DNA of 64,000 bases from Micromonospora saelicesensis (GCF_900091575.1 NZ_FMCR01000005.1:1-64000), one strand, 5' to 3'; shown: positions 38,384 through 46,527, numbered from the stretch's first letter. Notes: a model not told the origin generated them from the letters alone. Translations and numbers: made by a program.

Positions 38384-40372
38384 ATGTCCAACCCGATGTC
38401 CGGCGGTGGCATGGCCGGGTGGAGCATGCTCCGGTCGATGCGCAACCGCGACGAGGTCTCCACCCACCGGCTCAAGCGCGGGGTGGCCCGTCGCATCGTC
38501 GCTTTCGCCCAGCCCTACCGGCGCGACATCATCGTCTTCCTGGCCACCGTGGTGCTGGCCGCCATCATCGGCGTGGCCACTCCGGTGCTCGCCGGTGACG
38601 TGATCAACGCGATCAACCGGGGCGGCACCGAGGCCGGCCGGCTCGTGGTGCGGCTGGCCCTGTTCATCGCCGCGCTGGCGGTCGCCGACGCGCTGCTGTC
38701 GCTGGCCCAACGGTGGTATTCCGCCCGTATCGGCGAGGGCATCATCTTCAACCTGCGCACCCGGGTCTACGACCACGTGCAGCGGATGCCGTTGCAGTTC
38801 TTCACCCGTACCCAGACCGGCGCCCTGGTCAGCAGGCTCAACAACGACGTGCTCGGCGCCCAGCGGGCGTTCACCTCCACCCTGTCCGGTGTGGTCAGCA
38901 ACGTCATCCAGTTGGTGCTCACCGCGGCGGTGATGTTCACCCTCTCCTGGCAGATCACCGCGCTCTCACTGGTGCTGCTTCCGATCTTCATCATTCCGGC
39001 CCGTCGGGTCGGTCGACGGCTGGCGGACATCACCCGCGAGGCGTACAACCTCGACGCCAAGATGAACGCGACGATGACCGAGCGGTTCGGGGTGGCCGGT
39101 GCGCTGCTGGTGAAGCTCTTCGGCCAGCCCGAGATCGAGGCCCGCAGGTTCGCCGACCGGGCCGAGCGGGTCCGCGACATCGGCATCCAGTCCGCGATGT
39201 ACTCCCGCACGTTCTTCGTGGCGATGCTGCTCGTCGCCTCACTGGCACAGGCGCTGACCTACGGTCTCGGCGGCTGGCTCGCGGTGACCGGCGGCGTCAG
39301 CGCCGGCACCGTGGTGACGCTCGCGCTGCTGCTCACCCGCCTGTACGGGCCGCTCACGGCACTCTCCAACGTCCGCGTGGACGTGATGAGCGCGCTGGTC
39401 TCCTTCGACCGGGTCTTCGAGGTGCTCGACCTCAAGCCGGGCATCGTGGAGAAGCCCGACGCGGTGCCGGTGCCCCTGGGCGCCGGCCGGGTCGACTTCC
39501 GCGACGTGCGTTTCCGCTACCCGAGCGCCGCCGAGATCTCCCTCGCCTCCCTGGAGGAGGTCGCCACGCTCGACCGGACCGTCAACGAGCCGGTGCTCAA
39601 GGGGGTCTCGTTCAGCGTCGAGCCGGGGCAGATGGTCGCGCTGGTCGGCCCGTCCGGGGCGGGCAAGTCGACGCTGTCGATGCTCATCTCCCGGATCTAC
39701 GACGTCAGCGACGGGCAGGTGCTCGTCGGCGGGGTGGACGTGCGCGACGCGACGCTCGCCTCCCTGCGCGACGAGATCGGTGTGGTCACTCAGGATTCGC
39801 ACCTGTTCCACGAGACGATCGCCGAGAACCTTCGCTACGCCAAGCCGGACGCCACCGACGACGAGATCTGGGCCGCCCTGGCCGGCGCCCAGGTGGCCGA
39901 TCTGGTCCGGTCGCTCCCCGACGGTCTGGACACCACAGTGGGGGAGCGCGGCTACCGGTTCTCCGGCGGCGAGAAGCAACGCATCGCGATCGCGCGGCTG
40001 CTGCTCAAGGCACCGTCGATCGTGATCCTCGACGAGGCGACCGCACACCTGGATTCGGAGAGCGAGGCGGCGGTGCAGCGTGCGCTGTCGGTGGCGCTGG
40101 CCGGGCGTACCGCCCTGGTGATCGCGCACCGGCTCTCCACAGTGCGCGACGCCGACCAGATCCTGGTCCTGGACGGTGGACGGATCGTCGAGCGGGGGCG
40201 GCACGAGGAGTTGGTCGCGGTCGGCGGGCTCTACGCCGAGCTGTACCGCACCCAGTTCGCTGTCGCCGACTCGCCCACCCCGTTCGTCGACGCGACCGGC
40301 CCCGAGCCGGTGGTCATGCCGCTGGGCACCTACCGCGCCGACGAGGTGCTGCCGCCCGCCGCCGCCAACTGA
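38384..40372 (+). CDS. ABC transporter, fused permease and ATPase (exporter type)
   Basis: A 662-residue half-transporter. Six transmembrane helices lie within residues about 45-320, then an ATPase domain has Walker A 'GPSGAGKST' (about 422-430), Q-loop 'VVTQDSHLF', signature 'FSGGEKQR' (about 525) and Walker B 'IVILDEATAHLD' (about 545). An extra segment, 'AAEISLASLEEVATLDRTVNEPVL', enlarges the A-loop region. It should work as a homodimer, since no partner half-transporter is present. ATG 38384 has GGAGG. The upstream 102 bp hold a distant inverted repeat (38286-38294 with 38352-38360). Substrate unknown. Confidence 0.9.
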   Translation: MSNPMSGGGMAGWSMLRSMRNRDEVSTHRLKRGVARRIVAFAQPYRRDIIVFLATVVLAAIIGVATPVLAGDVINAINRGGTEAGRLVVRLALFIAALAVADALLSLAQRWYSARIGEGIIFNLRTRVYDHVQRMPLQFFTRTQTGALVSRLNNDVLGAQRAFTSTLSGVVSNVIQLVLTAAVMFTLSWQITALSLVLLPIFIIPARRVGRRLADITREAYNLDAKMNATMTERFGVAGALLVKLFGQPEIEARRFADRAERVRDIGIQSAMYSRTFFVAMLLVASLAQALTYGLGGWLAVTGGVSAGTVVTLALLLTRLYGPLTALSNVRVDVMSALVSFDRVFEVLDLKPGIVEKPDAVPVPLGAGRVDFRDVRFRYPSAAEISLASLEEVATLDRTVNEPVLKGVSFSVEPGQMVALVGPSGAGKSTLSMLISRIYDVSDGQVLVGGVDVRDATLASLRDEIGVVTQDSHLFHETIAENLRYAKPDATDDEIWAALAGAQVADLVRSLPDGLDTTVGERGYRFSGGEKQRIAIARLLLKAPSIVILDEATAHLDSESEAAVQRALSVALAGRTALVIAHRLSTVRDADQILVLDGGRIVERGRHEELVAVGGLYAELYRTQFAVADSPTPFVDATGPEPVVMPLGTYRADEVLPPAAAN

Positions 40373-40384
40373 CGGCCGCGTCCA

Positions 40385-40987
40385 TCACAGGGCCGGTAGG
40401 TCGGTTGCCGTTCGCAACTCGGCGAACGCCAGGCCCAGCGTGACCGGGGTGAAGTGCGCGTTCAGGCCGCTGGGGTTGGGCAGCACCCACAGGCGGGCGC
40501 CGGCCAGCGACTCCGGCTGCGGCCCGAAGGTGGCCTTCGGCCGCTGAAAACCGATCCGGTACGCGGTCACCCCCACCACGGCCACCCAGCGCGGCCGGTA
40601 CCGGGCCACCTTGCCGGTCAGGATCGCCGCGCCGTCGAGGAGTTCCTCGGTGCTCAGTTCGTCCGCGCGGGCGCTGGCCCGGGCGGCCATGTTGGTGATG
40701 CCGAGCCCGAGCGCGGGCAGCTCGTCCTGTTCGCTGGGGTGCAGCAGCCGGGGGGTGAACCCGCCCCGGTGCAGGGCGGGCCAGAACCGGTTGCCGGGTC
40801 GAGCGAAATGCCATCCCGTTGCCGCCGACCACAGGCCCGGGTTGATGCCGACGAAGAGCACCGCCAGCCCCGGCGCGAGCACGTCGGGAATGGTCCGGTC
40901 CGCAGCCGCCGCCAGGTCCGCCCGGGTCGGCCGGGTCGTCCCGGGCGGCGTCACGGCACGGGCGGGTCGGGCTCCGTCGGGGGTCAC
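40385..40987 (-). CDS. mug: Mismatch-specific uracil/thymine DNA glycosylase (Mug/TDG type)
   Basis: Base-excision repair enzyme of the Mug/TDG family that removes U or T mispaired with G. The 200-residue protein has the catalytic-loop motif 'GINPG' (47-51), followed by 'HFARPGNRFWPALHRGGF', and the intercalating-loop motif 'LPNPSGLNAH' (169-178). GTG 40987 overlaps the SDR stop (GTGA). The first 30 residues are Pro/Thr/Ala-rich, so a later GTG could be the real start. It is the last gene of a five-gene overlapping unit. Confidence 0.9.
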   Translation of the reverse strand: MTPDGARPARAVTPPGTTRPTRADLAAAADRTIPDVLAPGLAVLFVGINPGLWSAATGWHFARPGNRFWPALHRGGFTPRLLHPSEQDELPALGLGITNMAARASARADELSTEELLDGAAILTGKVARYRPRWVAVVGVTAYRIGFQRPKATFGPQPESLAGARLWVLPNPSGLNAHFTPVTLGLAFAELRTATDLPAL

Positions 40988-41745
40988 AGCCCGCGCAGCG
41001 CGCCGCCGTCGACCGGCAGGGTGATCCCGGTGAGGTAGCTCGCGGCGGGGGAGAGCACGAACGCGGCCACCCGGCCGAATTCGGCCGGGTCGCCGACGCG
41101 GCGCAGCGGGATGCCGGCCTCCGCCTCGGCGCGGGCCCGCTCCGGGTCGCCGGTCGCTCCGAACAGCTCCCGGTTGCGATCGGTCATGATCCGGCCGGGC
41201 AGCAGGCCGACCACCCGGACCCCGCGCGGGCCGTAGTCGTCGGCGATGTCCTTGGCGGCCCCGACCAGGCCGGGCCGCAGACCGTTGGAGATGCCGAGAC
41301 CGGGCACCGGGCCACGCGCCGAGGTGGAGAGCACCAGCCCGATCGCGCCGCCCTCGGGCAGGGCGTTGGCGACCGTGCGTACGGCGCGGATGGTGCCCAG
41401 GAAAACGGTCTCGAAGGAGAGCCGCCACTGCTCGTCGGTGACCGCTGCGGCGTTGCCCGGCGGTGGCCCACCGACCGAGATCAGCGCGCCGTCGAGCCGG
41501 CCGAAATGCTCCTGCGCGGCGGCGACGAGCTGCTCCGGGGTCTCGGGGTCGGCCAGGTCGGCGGTCAGTCCGACGGCGTGCTCCGGGCCACCCAGTTGCT
41601 GCGCGGCGGCGGCCACCGCGTCCGGGTCCCGGGCCGAGAGCACCACCCGCGCACCATCGGCGACCAGGCACTGCGCGGTCGCGTAACCCAGGCCGCGGGA
41701 GGCGCCGGTGAGGACGTACACGCGGTCGGTCAGTCCGAGATCCAT
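40984..41745 (-). CDS. SDR-family oxidoreductase lacking the YxxxK motif
   Basis: A Rossmann-fold short-chain dehydrogenase-like protein of 253 residues. The cofactor loop 'TGASRGLG' (13-20) and the catalytic-position Ser (S140) are present. The expected Tyr and Lys are replaced: the segment is 'GLGISNGLRPGLVGAAK', with Ser/Asn and Arg157 at those positions. This matches a divergent SDR branch whose chemistry is not established. ATG 41745 lies inside the preceding gene (16-nt overlap), and the stop overlaps mug. Confidence 0.85.
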   Translation of the reverse strand: MDLGLTDRVYVLTGASRGLGYATAQCLVADGARVVLSARDPDAVAAAAQQLGGPEHAVGLTADLADPETPEQLVAAAQEHFGRLDGALISVGGPPPGNAAAVTDEQWRLSFETVFLGTIRAVRTVANALPEGGAIGLVLSTSARGPVPGLGISNGLRPGLVGAAKDIADDYGPRGVRVVGLLPGRIMTDRNRELFGATGDPERARAEAEAGIPLRRVGDPAEFGRVAAFVLSPAASYLTGITLPVDGGALRGL

Positions 41746-42275
41746 AACTCCGATCCTGCCGCATCCGGTACGCCGTCGCCAGCACGGGTGGGTACCCGTG
41801 GGGCGGGGCGCAGCAGGCGTACCCGGCCGGCGATCTGCACCGCGACGGCGCCGCCGGCACGGCCCACCGCCGGCACCCGGCGCGGACGCGGCGCCCGAAC
41901 CCCGTCGTAGCGCAGGCGTGCCTCCCGGACGGCCAACTCCTCGGCGGCCGCCGGGGGGAGCGCGTGCCGGTCGTGCAGCGCCCGGGCCAGGTCCCAACCG
42001 TCGCGCAGCGATCCGGCGGTGGGTCGCCGGGCGGCCCACTCGGCGAAGGTGGTCGGCCACCTGGCACCGAGGCCGGCGGCGAGCAGTGGCCAGTGCCGGG
42101 CCACCTCGCCGGCCCGCTTGCGCAGCAGGGCCGCGCGGGTGGCGGCCAGCGGTCCCGGCGCGAACCCCGCCGGTGGCTCACCCCCAGCGACCAGCGCCGC
42201 GACCAGTTCCGCCTGCCGCTCGGCCAGCCCGGCCCGGGGCGCCGGCGCGGAGCCGCCCTCGGGTGTGCCCGTCAT
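41730..42275 (-). CDS. DUF692-partner protein (SCO6045-like)
   Basis: A 181-residue protein without membrane segments. Its recognisable core, 'ATRAALLRKRAGEVARHWPLLAAGLGARWPTTFAEWAARRPTAGSLRDGWDLARAL', resembles the small proteins that accompany DUF692 enzymes in actinobacteria. It is distantly reminiscent of the HvfC/DUF2063 partners of other DUF692 systems, which recruit the substrate. The N-terminus is Ala/Pro-rich and the C-terminus Arg-rich. ATG 42275 overlaps the DUF692 stop by 4 nt, implying balanced synthesis. The partner role is inferred from gene order. Confidence 0.7.
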   Translation of the reverse strand: MTGTPEGGSAPAPRAGLAERQAELVAALVAGGEPPAGFAPGPLAATRAALLRKRAGEVARHWPLLAAGLGARWPTTFAEWAARRPTAGSLRDGWDLARALHDRHALPPAAAEELAVREARLRYDGVRAPRPRRVPAVGRAGGAVAVQIAGRVRLLRPAPRVPTRAGDGVPDAAGSELWISD

Positions 42276-43090
42276 GTCACGGCCGGGAAGCCCGCAGCGG
42301 AGGCCAGGGCGTCCAGTTCGGCGCGGAGTTCGGCGGCCGGCGGATAGTGGCCGTCGCGCTCCAGCAGCAGCGCCGGCGGTCGCCGCCGGGCGCAGAGCGC
42401 GCCGACCAGCTCCAGCACCGCCGCCGGCACCGGGTCGGTGTGGGTGTCGTGGTAGAAACCGCCGCGCTCCGAGCCGCCGGCCACGTGGGCGTACGCGACC
42501 CGCTCCAGCGGCAGGCGGTCCAGCAACGCCAGCGGGTCGGCGCCCCGGTTGCGAGCGTTGGCGTGCACGTTGGCCACGTCCAGCAGCAGCAGTGCCCCGG
42601 TCCGGTCGAGGATCTCGGTGAGGAAGTCCGCCTCGTCCAGCTCGTCGTCGGGCCAGTCGAGCAACGCGGCGATCGGCTCCAACGCGATCGGCACCGGAAG
42701 CTCGGCCTGCGCCCGGGCCACGTTGGCGCAGACCGCGTCGACGGCTTCCCGGCTGCGCGGCAGCGGCAGCAGGTGGCCGGCCTCCAAGCCGCCGGCCCGG
42801 ACGAACGCGATGTGCTCGCTGACCAGCGGGGCGTCCAGGCGTTGCGCCACAGCGGCCAGGTGGGCGACCCGGGCCGGGTCGACCGGCTCGGCGCCGCCGA
42901 GGGAGAGCCGCACCCCGTGCGGTACGACGGTCACCGCGCGGTCCCGTAGCTGCGTCAGACCGGGCGGGAGCGGCCCGGAGGCGGGCACCCCCTCGGCCAC
43001 CACCTCGACGAAGCGCAGGCCGGGCAGCTCGGCCACGAAGCCGGCGATCTCCGGACGCCAGCCGATGCCGACCCCGGACGGGCCGGTCAT
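42272..43090 (-). CDS. DUF692 multinuclear non-heme iron oxygenase (MNIO) family
   Basis: A 272-residue TIM-barrel protein of the family containing MbnB, TglH and the bufferin enzymes, which oxidatively modify cysteines in ribosomal peptides. The probable metal ligands are all present: H58 ('VPHGVRLSLGG'), E92/H93 ('VSEHIAF'), E138 ('ALEPI'), D171/N174/H176 ('LLDVANVHANARNRG'), H202 ('YAHVAGG'), D215/H217 ('HDTHTDPVP') and E244 ('LLERDGHYPP'). ATG 43090 overlaps the membrane-protein stop (ATGA), and the stop overlaps the partner gene. Its gene context suggests the Cys tail of the upstream product as substrate. Confidence 0.9.
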   Translation of the reverse strand: MTGPSGVGIGWRPEIAGFVAELPGLRFVEVVAEGVPASGPLPPGLTQLRDRAVTVVPHGVRLSLGGAEPVDPARVAHLAAVAQRLDAPLVSEHIAFVRAGGLEAGHLLPLPRSREAVDAVCANVARAQAELPVPIALEPIAALLDWPDDELDEADFLTEILDRTGALLLLDVANVHANARNRGADPLALLDRLPLERVAYAHVAGGSERGGFYHDTHTDPVPAAVLELVGALCARRRPPALLLERDGHYPPAAELRAELDALASAAGFPAVT

Positions 43091-44013
43091 CCGCCGCACC
43101 CGCCGCCGCCCCCGCATCCGCCGCCTCCACCGCCGCAGGAGCTGCCGCCGTCCCCGCCGGAGCTGTCCCCGCCGCCGGAGGACCCGTCGGAGCCGCCCGT
43201 CCAGCCGCCGCCGGAGGCGGCCTGGCGCTGAATCTCGGCCTGCTCGGCGAAGCCCGGGTCGAGCGCCCAGAGTGAGGCGGTGCCGAACAGGGCCACGCCC
43301 ATCGCCGCGCCGGCCAATCCGTAGGTGGCGTAGGCGGGCGCGGAGGCCGGCGCGAGGTGGGTGTGTTCGCGGCGGACGGAGCGTAGGGCGGTGCGACCGG
43401 CCCGGGTGAGCATGGGTGCCCGGCGCAGCACCAGCGTGATGGTCAGCAGCGGAACCAGGGTCAGCAGCAGGTAACCCACCGGGCGACCGCTGAACAGGCC
43501 GGAGACCAACCGGAGTACACCGAGGCCCAGCAGGGCGAACAGGATCATGGACCAGAAGCGGGCACGGGCGCGCTGCGCGTCGTCGGTGAGCAGGCCGCGC
43601 TGCTCCAGGCCGTTGCGGATCTGGTCCAGCGCGGTGCGTACGCGCTCGTCCCGCGGCAGGTCCCGGACCCGGGAGTGCTGGTGGGCGGCCCAGTGGATGG
43701 CCTGGTCCAGTGGGGTGAGCCCGGTCGGCGGGGCACCGCCGGTGGTCAGCCGACGGTCCGGTCGTACGCCGACCGCGCCGCTGCCGCGCAGCCCGCCCAA
43801 CGCCGCGTGCACAGCGAGCTGAGGACCACCGTTGAGGTACGCGACCTGCTGTGGTCCGAGTGGATCGAGGGTGTTGTGCGCCGGGGCGGTCAGCAGGCGG
43901 ATCCGGTAGTACGCCGCGATCGCCACCACCAGGATGGCCGCCGCGATGTAGTACCGGAGGAAGGTCGGGCCGGAGATGCCCCAGGTGTCGCCGGACGCGG
44001 CGTGGACGTTCAT
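43087..44013 (-). CDS. TIGR04222-type membrane protein with C-terminal Gly/Cys tail
   Basis: A 308-residue membrane protein. Helices lie at about residues 19-36, 154-171, 180-196 and 230-250. A soluble segment between the first two has an Arg-rich helix ('LPRDERVRTALDQIRNGLEQRG'). From residue 267 the chain is Gly/Ser/Asp-rich and ends in a Gly stretch containing C293, C300 and C306, which are the only cysteines in the protein. ATG 44013 has AGGAG 7 nt upstream. The gene heads the MNIO operon and overlaps the DUF692 gene by 4 nt. Family naming is from memory of actinobacterial DUF692 neighbours; the function is unknown. Confidence 0.82.
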   Translation of the reverse strand: MNVHAASGDTWGISGPTFLRYYIAAAILVVAIAAYYRIRLLTAPAHNTLDPLGPQQVAYLNGGPQLAVHAALGGLRGSGAVGVRPDRRLTTGGAPPTGLTPLDQAIHWAAHQHSRVRDLPRDERVRTALDQIRNGLEQRGLLTDDAQRARARFWSMILFALLGLGVLRLVSGLFSGRPVGYLLLTLVPLLTITLVLRRAPMLTRAGRTALRSVRREHTHLAPASAPAYATYGLAGAAMGVALFGTASLWALDPGFAEQAEIQRQAASGGGWTGGSDGSSGGGDSSGGDGGSSCGGGGGGCGGGGGCGG

Positions 44014-44094
44014 CGACTGCTCCTGTCACCGGAGGGATCGGCGGCCCCATTGTGGAGCAGCCTCGCCACGGGTGTCCGACCGGTGTGCGCGCGG

Positions 44095-44667
44095 TCAGTG
44101 GCGGCGGACCGCCTCCTCGACGAGGTCGAGCACCGGGCCCAGGTCACCGGCCGGTCGACCCATGGCCAGGTGCAGCACCAGGCCGTCGTAGGCCAGTTCC
44201 AGGAACTGGGCCAGCACGTCGATCGGTACGTCCTCGCGCAGCACCCCGGCGTCGCGCTGGCGGGCCAGCCGGTCCCGGGTCGCCTCCGCGATCGCGGCGG
44301 ACCGCTCCGCCCACCGCCGGGCGAACGCCGGGTCGGTGCGCAGCCGTCGGGAGACCTCCAGTTGGCTGCCCAGCCAGCCGGTGGTGTCGGGGGAGACGGC
44401 GCGGGCGAGCAGGTCGCGCATCACCTGCACCAGACCGTTGCGGGCCACCGTCTCGACCATCGCCGCGGCGTCGTCCTCGGCGACGGCCAGGAAGAGCGAG
44501 TCCTTGTCGCGGAAGTGGTGGAAGATCGCGCCACGGGACAGGCCGGTGGCCTCCTCGAGGCGGCGTACGGTCGCTCCCTCGTAGCCGAGCCGGGCGAAAC
44601 ACGCCCGGGCCGCGGCGAGGATCTCCTGCCGGCGAGCGTCGAGCTGGTCCTGGCTTACTCTGGGCAC
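44095..44667 (-). CDS. acnR: TetR-family repressor, AcnR-like
   Basis: A 190-residue TetR protein. The DNA-binding domain, with 'RQEILAAARACFARLGYEGATVRRLEEATG' and 'SRGAIFHHFRDKDSLFLAVAEDDAAAM', and the following 'VARNGLVQVMRDLL' closely resemble AcnR, the repressor of aconitase in corynebacteria. GTG 44667 is the start; a CAACGAT -10-like box 6 nt before it suggests a leaderless message. A 12-bp palindrome operator at its promoter also occurs at the aconitase promoter at 62993-63012. In many actinobacteria acnR follows acn directly; here they are 15 kb apart. Confidence 0.87.
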   Translation of the reverse strand: MPRVSQDQLDARRQEILAAARACFARLGYEGATVRRLEEATGLSRGAIFHHFRDKDSLFLAVAEDDAAAMVETVARNGLVQVMRDLLARAVSPDTTGWLGSQLEVSRRLRTDPAFARRWAERSAAIAEATRDRLARQRDAGVLREDVPIDVLAQFLELAYDGLVLHLAMGRPAGDLGPVLDLVEEAVRRH

Positions 44668-44696
44668 ACGTCGATCGTTGCAGGTCACCCCGGGGC

Positions 44697-44719
44697 ATGC
44701 AAACCGTACGTACGGCTTG
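44697..44719. promoter_or_regulatory. AcnR operator and -35 region of the divergent acnR/nitrilase promoters
   Basis: The operator CAAACCGTACGTACGGCTTG spans 44700-44719 with a perfect 12-bp core (44704-44715). On the minus strand it runs 3 nt into a TTGCAT -35 box (44702-44697) for acnR. On the plus strand it lies 14-33 nt before the nitrilase -10 box. A 17-of-20 match lies at the acn promoter. Confidence 0.8.
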
Positions 44720-44732
44720 GGACGTCGCCGAT

Positions 44733-44738
44733 TACCAT
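44733..44738 (+). promoter_or_regulatory. -10 box TACCAT of the nitrilase gene
   Basis: TACCAT ends 7 nt before the GTG start at 44746 and no ribosome-binding site is present, so the message is probably leaderless. The AcnR operator covers the -35 region. Confidence 0.5.
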
Positions 44739-44745
44739 CGCCCCC

Positions 44746-45606
44746 GTGACCCAGCCCCACACCCTGCCCAGCTCCCCGCTGACCGTGGCCACCGTCCAGG
44801 CCACCCCCACGCCGGGCGACGTCGCCGGCAACGCGGTCATGGCCGCCGACCTGGTCCGCCGAGCCGGCGAGGGGGGTGCCCGGGTGGCCGTCCTGCCGGA
44901 GCTGTTCCTCTGCGCGTACCACCCGCCGGTTCTCGCCGCCGACCCGGCCGGCACGGACGTCGCGGCCGATCCGGCCGGGATGGTCGCGGATCCCCGGCTC
45001 GACCCGCTGCGGGCGGCGGCGCGCGAGGCCGGCGTCACCGCGCTGGTCGGCGCGGCCGTCCGGCACCCGGACGGCCGGCGGACCATCGCGGCGCTGGTGG
45101 TGGACCGGACCGGCGAGGTGCGGGTCGGGTACGACAAGCAGCAGTTGTGGGGCGACGAACGGGAGTTGTTCACCCCTGGCGATCGGGGTGCCACGCTGCT
45201 CGTCGACGACTGGCGGCTCGGGCTGGGCATCTGCTACGACGGCTGTTTCCCCGAGCACGGCCGGGCCGCCGCCCTCGACGGCGCACACGCCTACCTGTGC
45301 CCCAGCGGATACCTGGCCGGCTCCGAGCACCGGCGGGACCTGTACTACGCCGCGCGTGCCCTGGACAACACGATGTTCGTGGTCTTCGCCAACGCGGTCG
45401 GCGGCGTCGACCCGTGGCGGTTCAACGGCGGCGCGGCCATCTACGACCCCGAGGGGCGGGCGCTGGCTCGCGGGGCAGACGACGGCACGGCGGTGCTGGT
45501 GGCGACGCTGCATCCCGCCGTGCTCGCGGCCACCCGGGCGGCCCACTCGATGCTCGTCGATCGGCTGTCGGACCAGGGCGGCGCGCGGCTGTCGATGCCT
45601 GGCTGA
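44746..45606 (+). CDS. Carbon-nitrogen hydrolase (nitrilase superfamily)
   Basis: A 286-residue nitrilase-fold amidase. The Glu-Lys-Cys triad is visible: Glu in 'AVLPELFLCAY', Lys in 'YDKQQLWGDERELF' and Cys in 'LGICYDGCFPEH'. The family hydrolyses amides or nitriles of small carboxylates; the substrate is unknown. The start taken is GTG 44746, giving a standard N-terminal strand 'TVATVQATPTPGDVAGN'. It is divergent from acnR and shares its operator, so it may answer to the same repressor. Confidence 0.9.
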   Translation: MTQPHTLPSSPLTVATVQATPTPGDVAGNAVMAADLVRRAGEGGARVAVLPELFLCAYHPPVLAADPAGTDVAADPAGMVADPRLDPLRAAAREAGVTALVGAAVRHPDGRRTIAALVVDRTGEVRVGYDKQQLWGDERELFTPGDRGATLLVDDWRLGLGICYDGCFPEHGRAAALDGAHAYLCPSGYLAGSEHRRDLYYAARALDNTMFVVFANAVGGVDPWRFNGGAAIYDPEGRALARGADDGTAVLVATLHPAVLAATRAAHSMLVDRLSDQGGARLSMPG

Positions 45607-45659
45607 GCCCTTCGTCAGCTCGATACCCGCCGCATCTGTTGGCGGACACGTCGGTCCCG

Positions 45660-45665
45660 TAGGGT
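45660..45665 (+). promoter_or_regulatory. -10 box TAGGGT of the HAD gene
   Basis: TAGGGT ends 6 nt before GTG 45672 with no ribosome-binding site between, again suggesting a leaderless transcript. A TTGGCG at 45639-45644 is a possible but closely spaced -35. Confidence 0.45.
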
Positions 45666-45671
45666 GCCCGA

Positions 45672-46316
45672 GTGCCACTGCTCCTGCTGGACCTGGACAA
45701 CACCCTGCTGGATCGGGCCGGGCCGTTCCGCCGCTGGGGTGAGCGCTTCCTGGACAGCATCGGCGCGCCCCACACCGACATCGACTGGCTGATCTCGATC
45801 GACGCCGACGGTCTGACCGACCGCTGGGACCTCGCCGACGCCATCCGGGACCGCTACGAGCTGCGCATTCCCTCGATCGACCTGGTCGAGGAGCTGCACG
45901 ACGGGGTGGTGGCGCAGACCCGGCTCGACCCGCTGACCGCCTGCGCGCTGCGGATCGCCGACGACGCCGGCTGGGTGCCGGTGGTGGTCTGCAACGGCAC
46001 CGTACGCGTCGAGGACGCCAAGATTCGCCAGACCGGACTGGACCAGTACGTCGCGGACTGGGTGATCTCCGAGGAGGCCGGCGTCAGCAAGCCCAACCCG
46101 AGAATCTTCGCGCTCGCCGCCCAGCGGGTCCGGATGCCGCTGCGCGGGGCGTGGGTGATCGGCGACAGCCCGGAGGCGGACATCGGCGGAGCCGCCGCCG
46201 TTGGGCTGCCGAGCGTCTGGCTGCACCGGGGGCGCACCTGGTCGGACGTCCGGTTCGCGCCGAGCCGCACCGTGGACGGGTTGATCGCCGCGGTCGCCAC
46301 CGTCCTGGCCCGCTGA
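45672..46316 (+). CDS. HAD-superfamily hydrolase
   Basis: A 214-residue phosphatase-like HAD protein. Motif I is 'LLDLDNTLLD' with the nucleophile Asp and the acid/base Asp; motif II is 'VVVCNGT'. The motif III Lys is in 'SKPNPRIF', and motif IV is 'WVIGDSPEADIGGA'. The alpha-helical cap lies between motifs I and II. Substrate unknown; many such enzymes act on small sugar or nucleotide phosphates. Confidence 0.88.
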   Translation: MPLLLLDLDNTLLDRAGPFRRWGERFLDSIGAPHTDIDWLISIDADGLTDRWDLADAIRDRYELRIPSIDLVEELHDGVVAQTRLDPLTACALRIADDAGWVPVVVCNGTVRVEDAKIRQTGLDQYVADWVISEEAGVSKPNPRIFALAAQRVRMPLRGAWVIGDSPEADIGGAAAVGLPSVWLHRGRTWSDVRFAPSRTVDGLIAAVATVLAR

Positions 46317-46527
46317 GGGTTTCCGCGCTGCCGGCCGTGCGTCCGAGCGGCCGTTCGGGTGGCGGCTCGGTAATTCGGTTGACCGGCCGACGTGGTGGTA
46401 CGAGCATTGTCCGCGCATGGTGCATCCCGGGCGAGTGCCCGGTCGAGGAGAGGGGGTCGGTCATGGCCGTCTTTGCAGGTCGCTTCCAGCTGCCTATCTC
46501 AGCCTCGACCAAGGGAACCTCACCACA

